NCBI GenBank assembly: GCA_015499995.1
Contig: JADNRV010000746.1
Span: 1 to 14,583 of the forward strand
DNA: 14,583 bases
Source of the DNA: Flammula alnicola
Lineage: Eukaryota; Basidiomycota; Agaricomycetes; Agaricales; Strophariaceae
Direction of reading: 5' to 3'
Shown here: piece by piece, positions 1 through 8,542 of the stretch
Numbering within the stretch: position 1 is the stretch's first letter
Layout of the letters: each line of letters starts with the position of its first letter
Position numbers and translations under genes: made by a program
The notes under the pieces: model-generated
Told to the model about the DNA's origin: nothing
What the model saw: the letters and a program-made list of their open reading frames with translations, nothing else
Database searches by the model: none

Positions 1-142
1 GCCCGTGCGTCATCAAATAAGGTTTATGATTCATCCCGACAAATGCTTACAAACAAGCCCGCGCCGTTCACGTGCAAGCATCGATCCATTCGTTTCATTC
101 GACGCGGTCTACCTTCTCCAACTAGTAGCTACTCTCTCTTAC

Positions 143-148
143 ACGCGT
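143..148. promoter_or_regulatory. MCB-like ACGCGT hexamer upstream of RFC3
   Basis: ACGCGT lies five bases before the RFC3 start codon. This is the MluI cell-cycle box core bound by MBF (Mbp1/Swi6) ahead of many fungal DNA-replication genes. One short hexamer can occur by chance, and its place so near the start suggests it may lie within the transcript. Functional assignment is inference. Confidence 0.3.
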
Positions 149-153
149 CAACC

Positions 154-1557
154 ATGGTCACCGACGAAGATGCACAAATGTTGGATGCAGAATTTCCATC
201 TTCTATCGCAAAGGGCAAAGCCAAGGCTACCCAGCACGACCATCCTATCGATAACGACAGTTTGCCATGGTACCTATTATTTCTTCCTGGAGCGTGTCAT
301 GCGCCTTATTTCACTTTAAAAGGGTTGAGAAATATAGACCAATCCAACTGGATGATGTAGTATCGCACAAAGATATCATTACAACCAGTGAGTCGCGTGT
401 TTTCGTCTCGTTCATCTCCCTAACGTGCCACCAGTTGAAAGGTTCATTGAGAAGAACAGACTTCCTCACTTGCTGTTTTATGGGCCTCCTGGAACAGGAA
501 AGACGTCAACGATCCTTGCGGTGGCCCGACGTATCTATGGTGCAGATTATCGGAAACAAATTCTTGAGGTACCTTCTCCGCCTTTGCTTGTGTCCATGAG
601 GTCCATGATGGATCTTGCCTCTTATTTCAGCTCAATGCCTCTGATGAACGTGGTATTGATGTTGTTCGTGAACAAGTCAAGCAATTTGCGGAAACGAGGA
701 CTCTGTTCTCCAAAGGTTTCAAGCTCATCATCCTGGACGAAGCCGACATGATGACCCAGCAAGCGCAAGCCGCCCTCCGTCGCGTTATCGAACAATATAC
801 CAAGAATGTCCGCTTTTGCATCATCTGCAATTATGTCAACAAAATTACGCCAGCTATTCAAAGTCGATGCACGCGTTTCAGGTTCTCGCCTTTGCCAATA
901 GCACAAGTTGAGAAACGATTAGCTACAGTGGTAGAAGCAGAAGGGTAACCTATACTCTTTTCTTCTCCTCTTTCTGCTAACTCTGTGCTATTTTATCCAG
1001 TGTCAATTTAACAAGCGATGGCAAAAAAGCTCTTTTAAAGCTTTCTAGAGGCGACATGAGAAGAGCTCTCAACGTTTTGCAAGCTTGCCATGCCGCGTAC
1101 GATATTGTCGGGGAAACAGAAATCTACAACTGTACTGGAAGTCCACATCCCTCTGATATTGAAGCCATCATCAATTCAATGCTCTCGGATGAATTTACAA
1201 CTTCATACCAAAGTGAGTTTCAGTTTCAGTCTATGGTTATTAATTTTTCACGACCCACGTCGAGCAGTGATATCTAAACTCAAAACGGAACGAGGTCTGG
1301 CCCTCCAAGATCTTCTAACTGGCGCATATGAGTACCTGGAAACCGTCGAACTCAAACCTCACGCAAGAATCTATCTCCTCGACCATTTGGCTACCACAGA
1401 GTGAGCTCATACTTATTTTTCTTCGTGTCTATACCGTTGATGTTAATGGCATATGTTAAGGCACCGGTTAGCATCGGGCGGCAATGAAAAGATGCAACTG
1501 ACGGCCTTACTCGGCGCCTTTAAGAATGCCATCGAATTATCCACCAAGGCGGCCTAG
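154..1557 (+). CDS. RFC3: Replication factor C small subunit (yeast Rfc3 / human RFC5 type)
   Basis: AAA+ subunit of the heteropentameric clamp loader that opens PCNA and loads it on primer-template DNA in the nucleus. Predicted exons: 154-269, 323-387, 435-568, 631-944, 1001-1212, 1268-1400, 1461-1557; all six introns are GT-AG and 47-62 bases long. The joined product is 356 residues, close to the usual ~340-355. Visible motifs: EKYRP (41-45), Walker A GPPGTGKT (77-84), [10 protein letters not shown] (106-115), Walker B LDEAD (140-144), the RFC-box SRC in QSRCTRFRF (182-190), and sensor-2 GDMRRALN (227-234). YNCTGSP in the middle and the [13 protein letters not shown]-terminus match the Rfc3/RFC5 branch rather than Rfc2 or Rfc4. 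The start is in good context (ACCATGG). An in-frame ATG at 43 would add 37 arginine-rich residues not expected for the family, so 154 is preferred. Family assignment is secure; exact splice sites are predictions. Confidence 0.97.
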
Positions 1558-2148
1558 GATCCCTCCCTTTTGCTCCAACGCAACCTGGTTGTATCCTGCA
1601 TGCTTCACAACCCCGATCCACATCCTATACTTTTGGCGACAAAATAATTCGTGTAGAAGGAATAGAGGCCAATTTTCCTACTGAATTGCATTTCCGCGGT
1701 ATACTAGCCTCATTGGACAAGGCTCCCGACGTTGCGGACTGTATGTAGATGCCCAAGGATCGACATGGGTACACCGTTTGCGGACACGATGCAAGGTTGT
1801 GCCACATTCTCCCTAATCCGGACGCGCAGCCACGTTGATTAGATCTAGTAACATTTGCGGGTAGACCGGTGAATTAAAGAGCGCATCGTGCGTTTTACCC
1901 ATTCTGACTCCTTCTGGGTTTCGTTGACATGAGATGCTCGATCATGATCGTAGTTTTCCGATTGTGTTGAGCAGACTCGAGGGCCAGGAGGTCATGCGAG
2001 GACTTGAGCATGGCAAGCTTCCGTAGTCAACGGAAGTACCTCCCTTCCTACCGGGTTTACATGGCCCCGGGCTGACACTGGTAGAAAGCCGGAGATCAAG
2101 GAACATGCGTTTGAAGATTTGAACTGACTGACATTTCTAGGTCACAAT
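1558..2148. other. Intergenic stretch downstream of RFC3, with a coding-like segment
   Basis: About 590 bases with no gene I recognise; the first part should hold the RFC3 3' UTR. On the plus strand one frame is open from RFC3 down to a TAG at 1746-1748 and reads like protein between about 1620 and 1740 (for example YTFGDKIIRVEGIEANF). It has no ATG start but ends at a good splice-donor word, GTATGT (1741). A 7-base stem with a 5-base loop lies at 2018-2036 (CTTCCGT...ACGGAAG). The rest, up to the transposon, shows nothing recognisable. Confidence 0.4.
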
Positions 2149-2156
2149 CTGGTAAT
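2149..2156. repeat. Left target-site duplication CTGGTAAT
   Basis: Eight bases directly left of the left TIR, identical to 2733-2740. Seen directly in the sequence; the length is diagnostic of hAT insertion. Confidence 0.85.
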
Positions 2157-2170
2157 TAGTGCTGTGTTGG
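2157..2170 (+). repeat. Left terminal inverted repeat of the hAT element
   Basis: TAGTGCTGTGTTGG, the exact reverse complement of 2719-2732. Weaker similarity continues inward: both ends carry an ATGTTA(G/C)(T/C)AAC word about 20-30 bases in. Confidence 0.87.
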
Positions 2171-2718
2171 TTGGCTCTATGTTAGTAACAGACCAGTATA
2201 TCACATGTTAATAACATGTTAGTAACATTTCTAACATGGGAGGTCAAAAACTGCATGTTAGAAACTGTGAGAAACTCTCAAAACATCAGCAGAGTTGCCA
2301 AATCATTCTAATAATTTATTATATGCAATTTGGTAGAGCGATACCCATTAAATTGACCATTAAGTAGAGCTTGATTTTTTGGGTGCGAGCGTCCATTCGG
2401 ACCGAATCGGACGTCACGTGCCTCCAAATTAGGCAACTCCGGCATGACTCCGGCACTCGAAATTTTGCTATATTGCTCGAAAACTTGAAAATAATAACCC
2501 AACTACTTGTTGTAGAGTGTCAACAGTTTCTTTTAGGTGTCGTAGGTTATTAACGTGTTCTTTACCTCAGTCTGACGTTATTTACATGTCATTTAACGCG
2601 GAAATCTTTTTCTTATTTTGGATGATTACGTAACAAAATAACGGTTAGTAACATGGGTTTCTAACGTCACAGCGGACCCCAAACCAATCTCACGTTGGTA
2701 ACATGGCGAAATAGCAAT

Positions 2719-2732
2719 CCAACACAGCACTA
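2719..2732 (-). repeat. Right terminal inverted repeat of the hAT element
   Basis: CCAACACAGCACTA on the plus strand, the exact reverse complement of the left TIR. It is followed immediately by the second CTGGTAAT. Confidence 0.87.
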
Positions 2733-2740
2733 CTGGTAAT
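2733..2740. repeat. Right target-site duplication CTGGTAAT
   Basis: Eight bases directly right of the right TIR, identical to 2149-2156. Confidence 0.85.
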
Positions 2741-3390
2741 GGAAGCAAAGGACCATTCCGCAAGTCGGCAAGTTGCTCTGCATTTTTTTCACGATGACCA
2801 ATAATAGACTGTTCTGTCAAAGTTTTTTTTCACCTCATAGAAGACGAGCCGACGTCAATTGCGTTATGCATTGTATGAGTGTTCTACATGACTAAGGAAA
2901 AGAAGAGAGTTATGCATAGTCAGAAAATCTATAAATGCAGATGGAACGGAAACGTTTTTCTGAGGCTACAATTAGAAGGCAGAGCGGTTGACTATAAATA
3001 CAGTGTGTGTGTTGTAGGAGCTATGAGTGTAGAGGTAGAGACAGCGAGAAAACTGGAGAGGACTTATTACGAAAAAAAATCCACTATTATAAAAGTACAA
3101 AAAGGAATTACGAAGAAAATCGAATGTGGCTTGCATATGGATGGGGGACTGTGAATGTACAACAGAGAAAGGTAAAAAGAAATGTAGGGTCATGATGGGT
3201 TCGTTAAGTTGGCTGTGGGACGCGGTATCACAGTGGAGGTATCGAAGGTTGTGATGCTGGGTATGGTGAAGTACAACCGAATTAGAGAAAGATTTCCAAG
3301 ATATGTGCGCGAGATGGGGATGCCGTTAATGATGAGATGATGAAGAAAATGTCCGTGTGAGGAAGGGAAAAACGTCAATGCAAATGTCAG
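2741..3390. other. Intergenic stretch between the hAT element and the Zn2Cys6 gene
   Basis: About 650 bases with no recognised gene. The right part should contain the 3' UTR of the minus-strand transcription factor that ends at 3391. A 91-codon plus-strand frame at 2879-3154 is lysine- and arginine-rich and A-rich in base content; it resembles no family I know and is probably chance. A T run occurs at about 2822-2830. Nothing else stands out. Confidence 0.4.
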
Positions 3391-5672
3391 TTAGATAGCC
3401 TCGAATGCTTCCTGCACCTTGGTTAATTGAAATCCTGCAAAGCGAGCTGAGTTGAAAATATTCATGGCGCGAGAGATAATGGTTACTCACGCATTAGAGT
3501 GCTCTCTTGGGAGAAGAGACTCAGGGCCTTCAACCCATTCCGATAGCATTCCATCAGCTCATCTTCAACAGCTGGAGCATCCGGCCACGAAGACTTGAGC
3601 TGTCGCGTACGTGAAATTTCGTCGACGAAAACGAGACAAGCCGTCATCCACAGGTTCTATAAAAATTATGAGTCAGTCCATCAACCAAAGGACGAGACAA
3701 CAAAACTTACCCCCATGATAGGGTTGATATAACCAATATCCTGCAGATTAAGGTCGCCGTAATTGACCATGTTCCGAGCTGCGGAAAGGCAAATCTGCTT
3801 CGATGTGGCATAGGCATATGCGAAGATCCAGTGCAGCTTTATTGACGCTGCATCCACAAGGGCGTGGGTCAAAAGGAGATTGCGGATGTTGGGGTCGCGT
3901 GTCTCGTATTTCGGTATCGGGGCCAGATTTGCACGGAATGTCTCAATGAGGCCATTGACAGACTTGGCTGCCGCGTCATAGGAAACTTGATCTCTGGGAG
4001 ACATTGCTAGCAAACGTCTTAGTTTGCAAATCGTCAATGAAGATTTTTTTAAAAACTCACTAGGTGACCATTGACCTGTTAGGTGAGCAGCACGATGGAA
4101 CAAAATGGCTGCCTTGGCCGTCAATGCAAGCGGTGAGTCGGGGTCTGCCGGATATCCATTAAGAAAGGCCCTAACTGTCGAATTGCCTCGTAGATCTGGC
4201 CGAATGATGCCCTAATAACATTTCAGCACCAGAACATGCAGTGAAAAGCGAAGATTATGACTGACCTCTTCGAAATTGTCCATATCTATAGGCCACGGTG
4301 TGTCGATTTGCATCCCAGGTGCTTCGAGGACTCCACAAACTTGTGCTGGAGGCTCCAAAGCTACGGAAATGAACTTGTGAAGCATAAGCACAGACCAGAA
4401 ACCATTTATCCGCTCAGCCTCCTGCAAAGTGTCCGTAGGCAGTGGTAGCGTGTAAGGTTGGTCATGCATGATACCCAGAGTCGACGGCGCTGTGATGTTT
4501 GCAGAACGAACTTTGTGAAGGCCCGAACCAATGGCGAGCGCTATGGCCGCTCCTGCACGACACTTTGCTTCGAGCAAAAATCCTGTGCGCATAAAGTAAT
4601 ATGAGAGGAGGATCTCAGCCTGGAGAGTGTTGACGATTTTGTTCGGATGTGAGCCAAACAAGTCCGTGGCAACGTGCTGCACGGCTCGAGTCAACAAAGA
4701 TGTCTCCTGGTTATGGAGGCCTTCAGGTTGGCAAAAATGGATGCCTAGAAGATGGACGACGCTGATAAGACCAGGCGTAGGGCGGGAATGGTGGCCTGAG
4801 GGGAAAGCTAGGAGAGCGGACCGACGAAAGGTAGGAACGTGCATAAAGAAGCCGAATTGCGTAGCATGAGGAAAAAATTTGTCGAAACTAAAATAAAAAG
4901 TTATAGAGAACCGAAAGCACCCGAGTAAAATCGATGACGTACGAGGCTTGAAGAAGCCCAAGAGATGGCTCCTTGAAAAGAAGGAAATGTTAATGAGGAG
5001 AGAGTAGAAGAATATTCGAGAACAAACCTCATTGCCAATATATGGCATAGCTATAGGGTATCGAACGGGTGATGTAGAGGATCCGCTCGATCCTGATAAT
5101 TCAGTATTTGGCTCGAGTGTTGAGAATGTGTTCCAGTGCCTACCAGAAGGAAGACTCGATGTCGTCGAGCTTGGAGAGAATGGTGAGAGGGGACTGAAGA
5201 CGGTGGAAGGTTCTGGGATGTGCAAAGGAGGTGACTTGGACAGACGATGGTCTTTGAAACTGTGGTATGGATCATGGAGCGTGACTGAAGGTGTCGAGCT
5301 CTCCGGGTTCTCTAGCTCGAGCAACCGTGCCTCCAACCGCGAAACAGTATCCTCCAACACCTTGGTCCTCGACCTCCCAGGCCCATCCGCATATTCGCAC
5401 TCGTCATCCCTTGGGTGTGCTTGACAAGGTCCACATATTGGCCTCTCGCCGTCGCATTTCTAAACACACGAAGAATGTTAGCTGCAACAGAAACTAAACA
5501 AAAAGAATGCCACTCACAATCTTCAAAAATCTTTGAGATAATGTCAGAAAACCCTACCTGAAAGATATTCGGATGCAACGCACCTGCAGCTCATACATGC
5601 TTTACCACGTTTGAGGGGCTTCAAACCCATGTTAGAAGGTGATTTCGAGCCCTTGGCTGTGTCAGACACCAT
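3391..5672 (-). CDS. Zn2Cys6 fungal-specific transcription factor
   Basis: Nuclear DNA-binding regulator of the Gal4-type family; its targets cannot be told from sequence. Predicted exons (minus strand): 5672-5584, 5530-5518, 5459-5028, 4971-4943, 4887-4266, 4211-4061, 4006-3711, 3656-3491, 3434-3391; introns are 53-58 bases, GT-AG. Product 613 residues. The zinc cluster is complete: C26-X2-C29-X6-C36-X6-C43-X2-C46-X8-C55, followed by a short leucine-rich coiled coil (about 62-86) for dimerisation. A Ser/Pro-rich linker runs to about residue 165. The middle homology region (Fungal_trans type) spans roughly 188-450, with FFPHATQFGFF and AIGSGLHK typical of basidiomycete members. Exon 2 is only 13 bases and lies inside the zinc cluster. 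The start at 5672 has good context (GCGATGG). Introns 3 and 4 total 111 bases and intron 6 is 54 bases; their retention stays open, which makes the locus look like longer unspliced ORFs. Confidence 0.94.
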
Positions 5673-8542
5673 CGCCAAAATGTCGAAAGAGAAGGAAGTT
5701 CAGGAGAAAACGGGGCTGAGGCCCTGACGGATCAACTGCAAAAAACAAGAGTGGAGCATTGAGCATTTTATAGGCCCGCAAAAGCTGACTCGGAGGTTCA
5801 ATCTCGGTGCGGTTTGTCGATGAGACCCAGATGGCAAGGAAGATCGGGGCCACACAGCTTTGGTAGATTTCCCGATCGGGCCACATTCCCATTAGTCTCA
5901 TACCCGAGAACCGGTCACGTGGCGTGCCTGGCCCCAATTTGGGTTGGAGACCAATCCCAACCGTCCGGTTATTTCAAGGCTTTGGCTGTGTGGAGTCCTC
6001 GTCGGATTTCCTCATTTCTTCATGTCCGATGCTCTCTTTTATCATGAAACCTTGCCTCGTTGCAGGTCATCGCTAACGCATTGTGCCGACAGCTTTCGGG
6101 CATATTCTGGTCTGGTCGCCAAACAACCATTGTTCATGAAGGGCTCATGGCCCTATTGATTCAATGTTCTCATTCCAACGCCCTTGCCGAGAAGAGAGAG
6201 CCCTCGTGGACATTGCTGCTATGCAAGTCAAATTATCTATCAAGTGCCACCGATCGGAACATGGGCCATATTTTGCAGCTGATACGCGCTCAACCCAACC
6301 CAAACCCAAATGCACACGCGCCCGTAGTAAACCCAATAGTCGAGCGCTTCTCGACCATATTCTCGACCATTCCACTCCGCACGGGTCTTGCGTGGCCTTT
6401 TCAAAACATATTCAGTAACTTGACTCAAGATTCGCAGCCAATTTCCCGGTGCTAACGGGGATTTAGGGCTCCACCGCGCAGCACCTATGAAATGGCTTCC
6501 TAGTTATTCTCTCTCCGTGACTCGAACTCAAATTTCACTGCATCTGCCGAAACGAAAAACTTCTTACTACTTACTGCATACCCGAGAGGTGAGTAGTTTT
6601 TTTCTCGTAAATATTCGACACTTATTCTACATGATAATAGCTTGATGATAACTCTTTCGGATTCAGCTGGACCCACATCCATCCTCTTTCATGAAGGGCC
6701 ACAAAAAAAGGTCCGGAGGACCAGAACCCCCACTCTATGCTCTAATTTCGCTCAGATTTTGGGACCGCCTCTGCCTCATGTTGGCCTCGCCTCCCACGCG
6801 TGACCCAACACGTTGCAGTTCATAGACCAAGTCTTTGCCTCGAGGATGTCCCGGTGTCTTCCGGTCGTTGCGTTCACCACACGGAGTGTCATAGCCTGCA
6901 TCCTCTCCACAGCTTTTCGTTCCCTGTCCGAGTACACTTCCCCACTCCGCTTACCAGTCTACCCCAAAAATTTCTCGTTATACGGTCAGCAAAAAGGCGA
7001 TCTGCGTACATACGCACATTCCAAAAATTCCTGGTGTCCACGGTTAATCTTTGTGCCATTAATATTAACTTTGTCAATGTGGTGCAGTGGTTCATCTCCC
7101 AGAAACTGACGGTGTGGACCGGCAAGAACTACAGGTCCATCCATGTGCCTCATCCAAAATCTTCGCTTACGCGTCCCAAAAAAAATTCTCAACAATGTTA
7201 CAGAAGAACACAGCCACGTAAGAAGCAGCCTTCCCAACTAGTCAATATCGATACGAATCGATGGCTAATGGGCCAAGGCTAATCTCTTATCTGGCGGCAT
7301 CCAGTGGTCCGTGAGTCTTTGAGCTGCACCGATCAAACGAACCCCTACACGGTCGTCCACTCCTATTGAAGCTGGTATCCTTTCCTCCTACCCGGTAATT
7401 CGACAACTATCCGAAATTTCAGGACATTGCTCGGAATGAAAATGCACCGTTTAGACATACATTTGTCTGGAGTCTTCCGGAATATGCCCCTTTTTCGACG
7501 GTCCTGCAGCAAAGTATTCCATTGCGAGGACTCGGACGAGAAGAAGCAGTGATAGGATCCATCCTGACAGCAGAACGGGGTCGTTCGGCTCAACTCAGGA
7601 TTAGTGATTTCATTATCGCCAGATCTTCATTCCTCAACATACCAACTCTGTCGAATGACCCTTGTTGCCATGTTCTGGCCCCTCCTTCGGGCTAGATTGC
7701 GCAGTTCCTTCACCACTTACCCCACACTGTACTTTGCTTTCTTATTGCCATTGTCGGATAGACGGAACCATATGACCAGCCGGAGCCATCTCAGCCCATC
7801 GTATCTCGGAAAAGAATCCAGTTTCGGGAACTATCCCCCGAAAAGTTCAGGCCGCGTCAGCGGGATCGTATCAGCTCACATGCTGCGACGAATGTTTCCA
7901 TTCAAGCAACTTTGGAAGATTTTCGCGCAGTCGTCTTCCTTCGCAGCTCGCCGGCCAGCCTATCTCGCTGGCACTTCAAAGTCATATCGCGACGTCGCCC
8001 ACAATGGCCAAGTCTTCTCCATATGACCCACGGTCGCCGTTACTGAATCCTTTGGACCTCCTGACCACCCACCAGCGCTGACGCCTATCTCTTGTGATCC
8101 GGTGGTAAACAAATTCTTTTTCCTTGTCCTAACAACCACTGCTCTCAATTGCACTATCTTCCTTTGACAAGGCCTATGGATCAGGGGGTTACACTTGGTG
8201 GCGATATAGTTTCGTCATTTCCTGAATTCCCTCCATTCTTACCGTTACCCGAACCTCGACAGCACAATAAGGAGATACCATAGAGGACAAATTCCCTCTT
8301 GGAAGCACACCAGGGAATGTAGCGAGTTCCACGAACGCATTCTGATAGCCTGAGTATCTATCCAAAGTTACGGAAGGTGTGAATGGGTCTAAGAGTCTGT
8401 ATTCAAAGTACTGTACTTAGTTTATCTACAGGTAACAGATACAGTCGTACTATATAATACACTTTTTCGCGGAGTTGGGATACAGAGGCACGCTCGTCTA
8501 TCATTCGGGGCTTTTAACCGGAATACCCCTCTAGTTCCAATG
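5673..8542. other. 2.9-kb stretch without a recognisable gene; possible relic
   Basis: It lies between two minus-strand genes and must hold the transcription factor's promoter and the transporter's 3' UTR, but it is longer than either needs. No complete gene, RNA gene or transposon ends were found. On the plus strand, the frame from 7069 to 8043 has only five in-frame stops (7219, 7312, 7396, 7693, 7759) in 325 codons, with protein-like runs at 7399-7692 and 7762-8043 (for example RHTFVWSLPEYAPFSTVL). A second plus frame is also open at 6800-7279 and 7604-8023, so the signal may be compositional. An 11-base direct repeat TTCTCGACCAT occurs at 6348-6358 and 6360-6370. I cannot name a family; a decayed gene or mobile element is possible. 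Confidence 0.4.

Larger units (their letters stand above)
2157..2732. mobile_element. Non-autonomous hAT-type transposon (MITE-like)
   Basis: A 576-base element bounded by perfect 14-base terminal inverted repeats, TAGTGCTGTGTTGG at 2157-2170 and its reverse complement at 2719-2732. It is flanked on both sides by the same 8 bases, CTGGTAAT (2149-2156 and 2733-2740). An 8-base target duplication and TIRs beginning TAGNG are hallmarks of the hAT superfamily (established knowledge). The interior is AT-rich with only short ORFs (the longest, 2308-2502 minus, resembles no hAT transposase), so it must be mobilised in trans if at all. Both ends carry several copies of GTTANTAAC, the sort of subterminal repeat hAT transposases bind. 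The intact TIRs and duplication suggest a fairly recent insertion. No autonomous partner is visible in the window. Confidence 0.87.

Noticed and set aside
622..906. 94-codon minus-strand ORF
   Set aside because: Antisense shadow of the conserved fourth RFC3 exon; resembles no family.
2018..2036. Short hairpin CTTCCGT-AGTCA-ACGGAAG
   Set aside because: A 7-base stem alone is expected by chance at this scale, and no RNA gene context surrounds it.
2308..2502. 64-codon minus-strand ORF inside the hAT element
   Set aside because: Far too short for a transposase and without BED or dimerisation motifs; it contains the odd palindrome ATTCGGACCGAAT, which explains part of its composition.
2879..3154. 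91-codon plus-strand ORF
   Set aside because: A-rich, lysine-rich translation with no recognisable motif, in the 3' flank of a minus-strand gene; probably chance.
4212..5360. Single 382-codon minus-strand ORF as a gene by itself
   Set aside because: It starts at a non-ATG codon and runs through introns 3 and 4 of the Zn2Cys6 gene; splicing restores conserved residues around FFPHATQF and adds the zinc cluster.
6292..6310. Telomere-like run of CCCAA units
   Set aside because: Only three irregular AACCC-type units, embedded in ordinary sequence; not the regular TTAGGG repeat expected of fungal telomeres.
6060..6455. 131-codon plus-strand frame upstream of the transcription factor
   Set aside because: Starts at TTG, overlaps other open frames of similar length, and shows no domain; treated as chance openness.
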